This document shows positions 26,348 through 34,785 of a stretch of 34,785 bases of DNA, in pieces. A model generated the notes under the pieces. The model was not told where the DNA came from. It searched no databases and saw only the letters and a program-made list of their open reading frames with translations. A program made the translations under genes and the position numbers. Every line of letters starts with the position of its first letter. Positions within the stretch are counted from its first letter, which is position 1. Source of the stretch: an uncultured Bacilli bacterium. Lineage in GTDB: Bacteria > Bacillota_I > Bacilli_A > RF39 > UBA660. Location: assembly GCA_947585915.1 (NCBI GenBank), contig CANPXJ010000007.1, positions 1-34,785 on the forward strand, in the 5' to 3' direction.

Positions 26348-27523
26348 TTATCTTCTTGTAATTTTAATTTGTTTTTTTCGCATTACTAAATTTAAGGCAT
26401 GAATGCGAGCTTGAATATCTAAAAGCTGTTGAGTATTATAAAAATCATTATCGTAATTTTGGGGTAAATTATATTTTTCAGCATATGAATAAAGCATTGG
26501 ATATTCATGTTCTTCTAGAAATTTCCAATTGTTTTCTTCTATATCAAAGATAAAATCTAGACCGCAAATTGCCCCGATTTCTCTTTTACAATATTTGGCA
26601 ATATTAGTGACAGCTTTCTCTATTTCCGAAGGTAATTTATCTTCTTGCGGATTAATATTGTGAGCAAGTAGGATTCTTTTTTCTCCTTCGGCATAATTTG
26701 TTTTACCAAGCAAAATGCTATGTCCACCAGCCATTGTATTAGATATAATGCTAGAATTACCTAAGTAATAGGGGCTATTGGGATTAGCCAAATAGTCACT
26801 TAAAATATCATTAGTTTCAGTATGATTCGAATTATTTGGTAGACTATATTTTAAACTAGCACACAAAATATCACCGGAGGATGAAGTTAGTATTCTTAAA
26901 GAAGTATTAAATTCCGTAGGAGTTTGGATATATTTTTGAAAAACAATATCTTCTTGAAAAGTTTTTTTTAAATCGGGGAATGTTAAAGGAGCGTTACCAT
27001 ATTTTTGAATATATTGTTCTTTAAAATAATCATTTATTTCATTATAAAACTTTTTTAATAAAGCTAGTTGATTAGTATTTTTAATGATAAACTTTCCTTT
27101 TCCGCCATGACTTTCCTTATTTTTCACAACAAACGGAAATGGGGGCAAATCTTGAGGAAATTTTTCATCTATAAAAGTAATAGTATTCGGTTCTTTTATA
27201 TTTTGTTCTAATAAAAATGTTTTAATTTTATTATTTTTCTTATTTTGATATTCTTCTTTAGACTTATTTTGGTGTTGATCTAAACAAGGACTAAAATAGA
27301 AAGTATCTTCATTAGCTTCTTCTGGATTAGTTATTATGTTATATTCTAATTCTTTGAGTTTTATAAATAGATTACGATATGTTTCATAAATAGGGTTAGG
27401 ATTGCTTATTTGCGGTAAAGAAATAGTTTTAGTTTTTTGATTTATGTAATCTGATTTTATATATAATGCTTCCGGATCGATATATATTTCTTGTCCATAA
27501 CCTTCTAGCAATTTTATTAACAT
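26348..27523 (-). CDS. ATP-grasp domain protein, unknown substrate
   Basis: FPFVVKNKESHGGKGKFIIKN, DIVFQKYIQTPTEFNTSLRIL, GAICGLDFIFDIEENNWKFLEEHEYP: ATP-grasp lysine/glycine loop and metal-binding E/N-like region. Confidence 0.7.
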   Translation of the reverse strand: MLIKLLEGYGQEIYIDPEALYIKSDYINQKTKTISLPQISNPNPIYETYRNLFIKLKELEYNIITNPEEANEDTFYFSPCLDQHQNKSKEEYQNKKNNKIKTFLLEQNIKEPNTITFIDEKFPQDLPPFPFVVKNKESHGGKGKFIIKNTNQLALLKKFYNEINDYFKEQYIQKYGNAPLTFPDLKKTFQEDIVFQKYIQTPTEFNTSLRILTSSSGDILCASLKYSLPNNSNHTETNDILSDYLANPNSPYYLGNSSIISNTMAGGHSILLGKTNYAEGEKRILLAHNINPQEDKLPSEIEKAVTNIAKYCKREIGAICGLDFIFDIEENNWKFLEEHEYPMLYSYAEKYNLPQNYDNDFYNTQQLLDIQARIHALNLVMRKKQIKITRR

Positions 27524-27619
27524 CTTTAGGACTCTTTCTATTTATAATTATAAACTAGATTAGGGAAGTTTTCTAGTTATAGAAAAATAGATATAAAAAA
27601 AGAATTCTTTTGATTGGAT

Positions 27620-28015
27620 CTATTGTCTTTTACAAATTTTGTCTTGGTTGTTTTGTTTTTGGGAATTTTCATATATTTCTTTTATTAATTGTAATTCTTC
27701 TAAATCAAAATTTCCTGAACCAAAACAACTTTTTAATCTTAGATCATTTAAGTCTGGCCCTTCAGCTTTTCCAGCATAGAAATTACTTGAGAAAAAGATA
27801 TATTGTTTTATAATGTCTTCTTCCTCAATTGTTAATTCTTTTCCACTATAATAATTTGCTAGAACAGAACGTATATTATATTCACAAATTTTTTCTGCAT
27901 ATTTATTATAATCAAACCATTCAACAAATTTATTTTTAATTTTTTGAATTTTTCCCATACCATAAATATCACAATATAATATTTGCATTTTTTCTGTATT
28001 ATTTTTTTCCCCCAT
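27620..28015 (-). CDS. Hypothetical protein
   Basis: 131 aa ORF with a good RBS (AAAGGAATGAGGT) before ATG; no family recognised. Confidence 0.55.
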   Translation of the reverse strand: MGEKNNTEKMQILYCDIYGMGKIQKIKNKFVEWFDYNKYAEKICEYNIRSVLANYYSGKELTIEEEDIIKQYIFFSSNFYAGKAEGPDLNDLRLKSCFGSGNFDLEELQLIKEIYENSQKQNNQDKICKRQ

Positions 28016-28115
28016 TTAACCTCATTCCTTTCAAAGAATGTTGTTATTATATTACTAGACTATTATAAAAGTCAATATAAAAAATTATTCTACTAGAAAA
28101 TTAATTTTTCTAATG

Positions 28116-28129
28116 TTACAAAACTGTAA
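28116..28129. promoter_or_regulatory. Putative BceR-type response regulator binding site
   Basis: TTACA-AAAC-TGTAA, positioned just upstream of an extended -10 promoter. Confidence 0.6.
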
Positions 28130-28149
28130 GGTTAGATAAATTTCATTAG

Positions 28150-28158
28150 TGGTATAAT
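28150..28158 (+). promoter_or_regulatory. Extended -10 element of the two-component operon
   Basis: TGGTATAAT, 26 nt before ATG 28184; no good -35, binding site lies where an activator would help. Confidence 0.55.
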
Positions 28159-28183
28159 AATAAAGAAAAATGTGGTGAAATAT

Positions 28184-28858
28184 ATGAGTAAAATTATGAT
28201 TATTGAAGATGAAGAATTAATATGTAATGAACTATCTAAACTTTTAAAAAATAATAATTATGAAGCAATTGTTTTAAAAGATTTTAAAAATGCTTTAAAG
28301 GAAATATTAACTGTATCACCAGATTTAATTTTACTTGATATAAATATTCCTTTTCTAAATGGGGAGGCTTTATTACAAAATTTAAGGAAAGAATCTAATA
28401 TTCCTGTTATTATGGTTACTAGCAACAACTCAGAAATAGATGAAGCATTATCTATTTCTTATGGGGCAGATGATTATATTACTAAACCTTATAATCCTAA
28501 TATTTTGCTTTTAAGAATAGGGGCAGTACTAAAAAGAACAAAGACAAATTACAATCTAAAGGAAAACGAACTTGTTTATAAAGAATTAAAATTTGATATT
28601 CAAAAAGGAATTATTAAAAAAGGGAATAGAGAAATAGAATTAACGAAAAACGAAATGATTATTTTTTCTTATCTATTAAATCATCAAAATAAAATTGTAA
28701 CTCGGGATGAACTTATGACAATTTTATGGGATAATTCTGAGTATGTTAATGAAAATGCTTTAACGGTAAATATAAGTAGACTGCGTGGCAAATTAAAAGA
28801 AATAGGATATGAAGATGTGATAGATACAAGAAAAGGATTAGGGTACATTTTATCATGA
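28184..28858 (+). CDS. OmpR-family response regulator (BceR-like); ORF track start is GTG 28172, ATG 28184 preferred
   Basis: MIIEDEELICNELSKLL, DLILLDINIPFLNGE, ADDYITKPYNP, winged-helix C-terminus VNISRLRGKLKEIG...TRKGLGYIL. Confidence 0.93.
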   Translation: MSKIMIIEDEELICNELSKLLKNNNYEAIVLKDFKNALKEILTVSPDLILLDINIPFLNGEALLQNLRKESNIPVIMVTSNNSEIDEALSISYGADDYITKPYNPNILLLRIGAVLKRTKTNYNLKENELVYKELKFDIQKGIIKKGNREIELTKNEMIIFSYLLNHQNKIVTRDELMTILWDNSEYVNENALTVNISRLRGKLKEIGYEDVIDTRKGLGYILS

Positions 28859-29874
28859 AATTTAGTAAATATTTTAAAGATAATTTATATAAGTTAGTAG
28901 TATTTGTTGTATGTTATGTTTTTAATTTACTTATCTTTTTAGCATTTAAAGTAGGTAAGCCTGTCATTATATCTTCATCATTTTTATATATAGTTAGTTT
29001 TTTGCTTATTTTATTAATACCTTATTTTAGAAAAAGAAAGTTTTATCTAAATCTACTTGCCAATATTGAATCTCTTGATAAAAGCTATTTAGTATTAGAA
29101 ACTTTATCTAAACCCGAATTTTATGAAGGAGAGTTGTTGTATCAAGCCTTATATGAAATAAATAAATCAATGAATGAAAATGTAAGATTAATAGAAGAAC
29201 ATTTGCAAGACTTTAAAGAATATATTGAAATGTGGATACACGAGGTTAAAATTCCCCTTTCTACTTTAGTTTTAATCAGCAATAATCATCAAGAACAGTT
29301 TGATAAAAAAACGAAATTACAATTAAAAAGATTAGAAGATTATGTTGATCAGGTTCTTTATTATGCGAGAAGCGAAAATGCTGAAAAAGATTATTTAATA
29401 AAAGAAATAGATTTAGTCAAAGTTATTAAAAATGCTGGTCTTAAAAATATGGATGAAATCCTAGAAAATAAAATAGATTACATTGTAGAAAATGTTCATT
29501 ATAAAGTATTAACGGACTCTAAATGGTTAGAATTTATTTTAGGCCAAATTATTAATAATAGTATTAAATATAAAAAAGATATGGATGATTCTTTTATTAA
29601 AATATCTGTTTTAGAAAAACAAGATAAAACAATTTTAATTATTGAAGATAATGGAATAGGAATAAAAAAGTCGGATTTAAAACAAGTCTTTGCTAAATCA
29701 TTTACGGGAGAAAATGGTAGAAAAGGCAGTAGTTCAACAGGCATGGGCTTGTTTATTGCTAAAAATATGTGTAAAAAATTGGGGCATAAAATAGATATAG
29801 AATCTGTTTATAACAAATATACAAAGGTTTATATAACATTTTCTAAAAATAAATATTATGATGTTTTAAAGTAG
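28855..29874 (+). CDS. Intramembrane-sensing histidine kinase (BceS-like)
   Basis: Two closely spaced N-terminal TM helices, MWIHEVKIPLSTL H-box, NNSIKY, DNGIGI, STGMGLFIAK; ATGA overlap with the response regulator. Confidence 0.92.
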   Translation: MKFSKYFKDNLYKLVVFVVCYVFNLLIFLAFKVGKPVIISSSFLYIVSFLLILLIPYFRKRKFYLNLLANIESLDKSYLVLETLSKPEFYEGELLYQALYEINKSMNENVRLIEEHLQDFKEYIEMWIHEVKIPLSTLVLISNNHQEQFDKKTKLQLKRLEDYVDQVLYYARSENAEKDYLIKEIDLVKVIKNAGLKNMDEILENKIDYIVENVHYKVLTDSKWLEFILGQIINNSIKYKKDMDDSFIKISVLEKQDKTILIIEDNGIGIKKSDLKQVFAKSFTGENGRKGSSSTGMGLFIAKNMCKKLGHKIDIESVYNKYTKVYITFSKNKYYDVLK

Positions 29875-29876
29875 AG

Positions 29877-29890
29877 TTACAAAATTGTAA
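29877..29890. promoter_or_regulatory. Second putative BceR-type binding site, upstream of the ABC genes
   Basis: TTACA-AAAT-TGTAA, followed by an extra TGTAA at 29896-29900. Confidence 0.55.
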
Positions 29891-29958
29891 TGTTTTGTAA
29901 TATTAAAGAGGCGACAAGAGGGATTTTTTGAATTATGATGTTTACGAAAGGAGAAATT

Positions 29959-30723
29959 ATGGAAAATATTTTAAAAGTGGACAAAATTGAAAAATACTAT
30001 GGTAGTCGTTCATCTTTAACAAAAGCAATTGATAATTTATCTTTTGAAGTCGAAAAAGGTGAGTTTGTGGCGATTATGGGGGCATCTGGTTCAGGAAAAA
30101 CAACGCTTTTAAATTGTATTGGCACGATTGATAAAGTAACAAGTGGGCATATCTTTGTTGGAGATCTTGATATTACTAAATTAAAAGGAAATGCACTTAA
30201 TAAATTTCGTAGAGAAGAGATAGGTTTTATCTTTCAAGATTTTAATTTACTCGATACTTTAACTGCTTATGAAAATATTGCTCTGGCTTTATCTATTCAA
30301 AATCTAAAAGTTAAGGAAATAGAGGAAAAAATTAAGAAAGTTAGTAAAGAATTAGATATAAAAGATGTTTTAAATAAATATCCCTATCAAATGAGTGGAG
30401 GCCAAAAACAAAGAGTGGCAGCGGCTCGAGCTATAATTACCAATCCTAAACTAATTTTAGCTGATGAACCGACCGGAGCCTTGGATTCTAAATCATCGAA
30501 AATGTTACTAGAAAAATTAGAATTTTTAGAAAAACTAGGAGCTACTATTTTGATGGTAACTCATGATGCTTTCACAGCAAGTTATGCCAGAAGAGTAATT
30601 TTTATTAAAGATGGTAAAATTTTTAAAGAGCTTCATAGAGGAAACGATACTCGAAAAAGTTTTTTTGATAAGATTATAGATGTTGTAACTTTACTTGGCG
30701 GAGACTTAAATGATGCTTTGTAA
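29959..30723 (+). CDS. ABC transporter ATP-binding protein (BceA-like); ATG 29959 preferred over 29935
   Basis: GASGSGKTTLLNCIGTID, MSGGQKQRVAAARAI, LILADEPTGALDSK; AAAGGAG RBS before 29959. Confidence 0.95.
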   Translation: MENILKVDKIEKYYGSRSSLTKAIDNLSFEVEKGEFVAIMGASGSGKTTLLNCIGTIDKVTSGHIFVGDLDITKLKGNALNKFRREEIGFIFQDFNLLDTLTAYENIALALSIQNLKVKEIEEKIKKVSKELDIKDVLNKYPYQMSGGQKQRVAAARAIITNPKLILADEPTGALDSKSSKMLLEKLEFLEKLGATILMVTHDAFTASYARRVIFIKDGKIFKELHRGNDTRKSFFDKIIDVVTLLGGDLNDAL

Positions 30724-32785
30724 GTTATCGCTTAAAAATATCAAGAAGAGTATTAAAGACTATGCCATCTACTTTTTTACTCTTATTCTTGGTATTTCAA
30801 TATTCTATGTTTTTAATGCTTTAAATAGCCAAACTGTGATGATGAATGTTTCATCATCAACTGCCGAACTAATTGATTTAATGATGACCATTCTTTCTAG
30901 TGTTAGTGTATTTGTCTCATTTATATTAGGTTTTTTGATTATTTATGCCTCACGCTTTTTAATAAAAAGAAGAAATAAAGAGTTTGGAATTTACTTAACT
31001 TTAGGTATGAGTAAAAGAAAAATATCGTTAATTTTATTTTTTGAAACTTTATTTATTGGAATCATTTCCCTTGTAGTGGGATTAGCTTTAGGTGTGTTAT
31101 TATCCCAGGCTATGAGTTTAGTTGTTGCTAACATGTTTGAAGCAAATCTAACAAAGTTTGCCTTTGTTTTCTCATCATCAGCTTGTCTTAAAACTATTAT
31201 TTATTTTAGTATTATGTATCTACTAGTTATGATTTTTAATACGATAAGTGTCAGTAAATGTAAATTAATTGATTTATTAAATGGGTCAAAGAAAACTGAA
31301 AAAATTAAACTAAAAAATCCTTATTTATGTATCATTATTTTTATTATATCTTGTTTCGTTTTAGGGAAAGCCTATTATATGGTAACTTATGATTTTCTAG
31401 CCTTACAAGATGTAGAAGATATAATAAAACCTATTATAATGGGAGTAGTAAGTACATTCTTTATCTTTTGGTCCTTATCAGGTTTAATTTTAAGAATAGC
31501 TATGAGTATTAAAAAGTTTTATTTTAAGGGATTAAATAGTTTCACCTTAAGAGAGTTTAGTAGTAAAATTAATACTACGGTCTTTTCGACAACGATTATT
31601 TGTTTAATGTTATTTGTAACTATATGTTTATTATCGGCTTGTCTCACAATGAAAAATTCTATGAATGCAAATATTAGGAAACTGGCTCCTGTCGATGCAG
31701 ATTTTTCAATTCTTATGAATATGAATAAAAATTATGATGATTTTAAAGGTTTAGGATTTAATGATTCGCAAATTCAAAATTCTCACTATTTTGTAAAAGA
31801 AATGTTTGGATTATATCATTTTGATATTCTTTCTTATTTTAAAGATTATGTAGATGTAAATATTTATTCAACTCCTGATTTAACATTTAATCACACTTTA
31901 GGTTCTAAATTAGAAATGATAAGAACAAAATTTCCTTTTTTAGATTATGATGATTCGGAAGCTATTATGAAAATTAGTGATTATAATAAAGTAGCAAGGC
32001 TTTATGGCAATAAAGAGTATTCTTTAAGTGATGATGAATATATAATTATAGCTGATTTTAAATCAATGGTTAAGGTTAGAAATATTGCTTTAGAAAATGG
32101 GGAGGCAATTAATTTATTTGGACGCACTTTAAAACCTAAGTATAATTCTTGTCAGGATGGATTTATAGAAATGTCTAGTCAACATATTAATACCGGAATT
32201 ATTTTAGTTCCTGATAATATTGTTGGTGGAGAGTATTTATATGAAAATCATTTAATAGGTAATTATAAAACAACAGATGAGAACAAAATTAGAGAAATAG
32301 AAAATAATATTAATAAACTTTCTAAAAATGAATTAGCTAATACTTATTTACTTCCATCTGGCAATACTAAATTAGATATTAAAGAAGCAACAATAGGATT
32401 ATCAGCAATGGTTACATTTATTGGCCTTTATCTAGGAATTATTTTCTTAATTAGTAGTGCAGCAATCTTAGGTTTAAAAGAATTATCTGATAGCAGTGAT
32501 AACCAAGAAAGATTTAAAATATTAAGAAAGATTGGCACAGATGAGAAAATGATTAATAAAGCATTATTTAGACAAATTGCTATATTCTTTATGTTACCTT
32601 TAATTCTTGCCTTAGTTCATTCTATCTTTGGGATATCGTTTGCTGTTAAAATGCTAGAAGTATTTGGTAATGAACAATTATTACCTTCAATTATTGCCAC
32701 AGCTATATTTATTGTTATTATCTATGGTGGATATTTCTTAATTACTTATTCTTGTAGTAAAAATATTATAAAGGAAAGATATTAG
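30710..32785 (+). CDS. ABC transporter permease, FtsX-like (BceB-like)
   Basis: KLSLKNIKKSIKDYAIYFFTLILGI N-terminus, IKRRNKEFGIYLTLGMSKRKIS, large extracellular loop, C-terminal TM cluster. Confidence 0.93.
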   Translation: MMLCKLSLKNIKKSIKDYAIYFFTLILGISIFYVFNALNSQTVMMNVSSSTAELIDLMMTILSSVSVFVSFILGFLIIYASRFLIKRRNKEFGIYLTLGMSKRKISLILFFETLFIGIISLVVGLALGVLLSQAMSLVVANMFEANLTKFAFVFSSSACLKTIIYFSIMYLLVMIFNTISVSKCKLIDLLNGSKKTEKIKLKNPYLCIIIFIISCFVLGKAYYMVTYDFLALQDVEDIIKPIIMGVVSTFFIFWSLSGLILRIAMSIKKFYFKGLNSFTLREFSSKINTTVFSTTIICLMLFVTICLLSACLTMKNSMNANIRKLAPVDADFSILMNMNKNYDDFKGLGFNDSQIQNSHYFVKEMFGLYHFDILSYFKDYVDVNIYSTPDLTFNHTLGSKLEMIRTKFPFLDYDDSEAIMKISDYNKVARLYGNKEYSLSDDEYIIIADFKSMVKVRNIALENGEAINLFGRTLKPKYNSCQDGFIEMSSQHINTGIILVPDNIVGGEYLYENHLIGNYKTTDENKIREIENNINKLSKNELANTYLLPSGNTKLDIKEATIGLSAMVTFIGLYLGIIFLISSAAILGLKELSDSSDNQERFKILRKIGTDEKMINKALFRQIAIFFMLPLILALVHSIFGISFAVKMLEVFGNEQLLPSIIATAIFIVIIYGGYFLITYSCSKNIIKERY

Positions 32786-32826
32786 TATATTAGGGTATTT
32801 TTAAAATTAAAAAATAAAAAAGACAA

Positions 32827-33480
32827 TTATGCCTTTTTTAAGTAAATTAATCCAATTCCACCAGCTAGGATAAGACCTAAAAGTAAAAATAAATTAATGT
32901 CAGAAGTTTCAGGGTTTAGATTATCTAAGATTTCTTCAGCAATTGCTGGTGACCAAACAGGATCATTTCCTTCTGTTGGAAGCAAGGTAATGCCTTTTGG
33001 ATCTATTTCAATTATTACGTATTGATCAATACTATTATTTTCATCCCAGTCAAAGCTATATTTATAAGTTAACATAGTACCATTAAGAAGAACTTTTTTA
33101 AGATTATCAGGAGTAATTCCTACATAATCTTTATAAGAGTTCTTTTTTATTTGCGTAGTTTTATTATCGGGAGTAGTTACTTTAAAACTAGAATCGTTAT
33201 TATCTGTCGGTTCTGTTATTTCAAAACCAACCCATGCAGCGGGACCAGGTCTTTCTCCATCAGTAGCACTTTTATCTTCTTCTAACATTTTAAAAGTAGC
33301 AGCTGAATATCTTATAGTTGTTGTATTGCCTTTTGTCTCTATACTACCAGTTCCGTTAGTAAGTGAATCGCCTGTTGTTTTTGTTATATCTGTTACTTTG
33401 CCATAACTATCAGCTAAAACTACGGGGGATAAAATTAGCATCATGACAAAAGCTAACGAGATAAACATTATTTTTTTCAT
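32827..33480 (-). CDS. Secreted cell-surface protein with NPETSD sorting-like C-terminus
   Basis: Signal peptide MKKIMFISLAFVMMLILSPVVLA; C-terminus LNPETSDINLFLLLGLILAGGIGLIYLKKA. Confidence 0.75.
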   Translation of the reverse strand: MKKIMFISLAFVMMLILSPVVLADSYGKVTDITKTTGDSLTNGTGSIETKGNTTTIRYSAATFKMLEEDKSATDGERPGPAAWVGFEITEPTDNNDSSFKVTTPDNKTTQIKKNSYKDYVGITPDNLKKVLLNGTMLTYKYSFDWDENNSIDQYVIIEIDPKGITLLPTEGNDPVWSPAIAEEILDNLNPETSDINLFLLLGLILAGGIGLIYLKKA

Positions 33481-33971
33481 AAATTAAATTCCTTTCTTCC
33501 TTTCAATTTTTGAAAGTTTTAAAATTAAGATAAGTTTTGGTGAAAATATATGACTTTTGAAGAGTTCTTTAAGACACAAACTTTAGAAAAGAACAATATA
33601 AGAAAACATTAAATAATTTTAAACTCATTGTGTCTTAGTATTATTCTCTTCTTAGTATATACTATATTTAAATAGAGTGAAGATAATTCTCAAATTCGAC
33701 AAATTATTAAAAAAATGCAAAATGTAGATAATATCAAGATAGATTTTTCAAGTAATGCAAATAATATAAGATAAATCTTGAAAATTTAAATTATGTGTTT
33801 TTAGCATTAAAGAAATAATTTTGTATTAATTTTTTTAATTCAGTTCCCAAATTTAACGATAATAAAAATTTAATTTTAACTTATTTATATACATCATGTA
33901 AATTAAAATAATTTACAAAATATATTGCCAAACAATTGTTCTTGCTGTATAATTTTGTCAAGGATGTTAAA

Positions 33972-34301
33972 ATGCAAGAGAGTAATATTATTTTATATGA
34001 AACTGAAGACGGAAATGTAAATATAGATGTGGTCTTAAAAGATGAAACGATATGGCTTACGCAAAAAAGTATAGCCGAATTATTTGATGTAAACATTCCC
34101 GCAATTTCTAAACATTTGTATAATATATATGAAGAAAAAGAATTAAGAAAAAATTCAACTATTTCCAAAATGGAAATAGTTCAAAAAGAAGAAAAACGTG
34201 AGGTTAAAAGGAATATAGAATTTTATAATTTAGATGCTATTTTTAAAATTGTTCAAAATAAACTACACTATGCAATAAGTGAGCTAATTGCTTGCATTTA
34301 A
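33972..34301 (+). pseudogene. RhuM family protein, internally deleted remnant
   Basis: MQESNIILYETEDGNVNIDVVLKDETIWLTQKSIAELFDVNIPAISKHLYNIYEEKEL...IEFYNLDAI matches the RhuM N-terminus as I know it, then jumps to FKIVQNKLHYAI, a C-terminal-type motif. AAGGA RBS before ATG 33972. Confidence 0.65.
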
Positions 34302-34386
34302 CACAAAAAAGTAAAATAGTATGATATAAACCAATATCAAGTTAAAAACAAAAAATTTATAAATATATTTTGCAAAAGGAGGGAAA

Positions 34387-34785
34387 ATGCTGCTAGAGTT
34401 AAAAGTAGATAATCAAATTATTAATTATACTAAAATAAATGATGAGGATTACATTTCTATTACAGATATGCTTAAGTCAAAAGATGGAGATTTTTTTGTA
34501 TCTGATTGGCTTAGGAATAGAAATACTATTGAATTTTTAGGAATTTGGGAGGAAATTCATAATCCTAATTTTAATTATGGCGAATTCGCCATAATTAAAA
34601 GTCAAGCAGGATTAAATAGTTATAAGATTAGTGTTAAAGAATGGGTCAGTAAAACTAATGCTATAGGTATAATATCAAAAGCAGGAAGATATGGCGGAAC
34701 ATATGCGCATAAAGATATTGCTTTTGAATTTGGCATGTGGATTAGTCCAAAATTTAAATTATTGTTAATCAAAGAGTTTGAAAGA
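34387..34785 (+). CDS. KilA-N domain protein, truncated by the window end (not in supplied ORF track)
   Basis: My translation: MLLELKVDNQIINYTKINDEDYISITDMLKSKDGDFFVSDWLRNRNTIEFLGIWEEIHNPNFNYGEFAIIKSQAGLNSYKISVKEWVSKTNAIGIISKAGRYGGTYAHKDIAFEFGMWISPKFKLLLIKEFER, with KilA-N hallmarks (WLRNRNTIEFLGIWE, SKAGRYGGTYAHKDIAFEF); RBS aaaaggaggg. Confidence 0.92.
   Translation, partial: MLLELKVDNQIINYTKINDEDYISITDMLKSKDGDFFVSDWLRNRNTIEFLGIWEEIHNPNFNYGEFAIIKSQAGLNSYKISVKEWVSKTNAIGIISKAGRYGGTYAHKDIAFEFGMWISPKFKLLLIKEFER
34569..34600. repeat. Perfect 32-bp palindrome inside the KilA-N CDS
   Basis: ttttaattatggcgaa|ttcgccataattaaaa, 16-bp arms, zero spacer, no mismatches. Confidence 0.97.

Noticed and set aside
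27598-27611. 14-bp palindrome AAAAGAATTCTTTT as a terminator
   Set aside because: No loop and nearly all A/T; too likely by chance in this composition.
27610-27813. Plus-strand 67-aa ORF overlapping the 27620-28015 minus ORF
   Set aside because: The minus-strand ORF is longer and has a good RBS; the plus-strand ORF has low-complexity hydrophobic composition.
33881-34168. Minus-strand 95-aa ORF over the RhuM remnant
   Set aside because: Plus strand carries recognisable RhuM homology and an RBS.
1-34785. CRISPR array, tRNA or rRNA genes
   Set aside because: No regularly spaced repeats and no recognisable tRNA or rRNA sequence on reading.

Overview
AT-rich window from a low-GC bacterium, probably Bacillota/Mycoplasmatota-like. 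Standard code fits: TGA acts as a stop in overlapping operon junctions. From left to right I read: (i) a surface-glycan type cluster (0.1-7.4 kb) with a frameshifted asparagine-synthetase remnant, three GT4 glycosyltransferases, an ABC exporter and an intact AsnB-like protein lacking the glutaminase Cys; (ii) an SDR plus a Met-gamma-lyase-like (aluminium-resistance family) protein; (iii) a thioester-domain-like surface protein with an NPETA sorting-like tail; (iv) a compact three-gene acyl-CoA-dehydratase-activase / double-cubane-type operon; (v) a leaderless M23+SH3b lysin-like protein, Hsp20, a DUF3137-like protein and an ADP-ribosylglycohydrolase; (vi) the most interesting block, 17.1-26.3 kb, an apparent acyl-activation and O-acyl-export locus (AMP-ligase, membrane hybrid histidine kinase, AcpS, FkbH-type HAD-IIIC, ACP, VOC, MBOAT, SGNH/DltD-like), with a 9-G homopolymer at the VOC-MBOAT junction; (vii) an orphan ATP-grasp protein and a hypothetical protein; (viii) a Bce-type RR-HK-ABC module with two TTACA-N4-TGTAA sites; (ix) a second sortase-type surface protein (NPETSD); (x) a mobile-element-like edge with an internally deleted RhuM remnant and a 3'-truncated KilA-N gene, absent from the ORF track, that contains a perfect 32-bp palindrome. 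No tRNA, rRNA or CRISPR array was recognised. Family calls come from motif recognition by eye, not from database searches.
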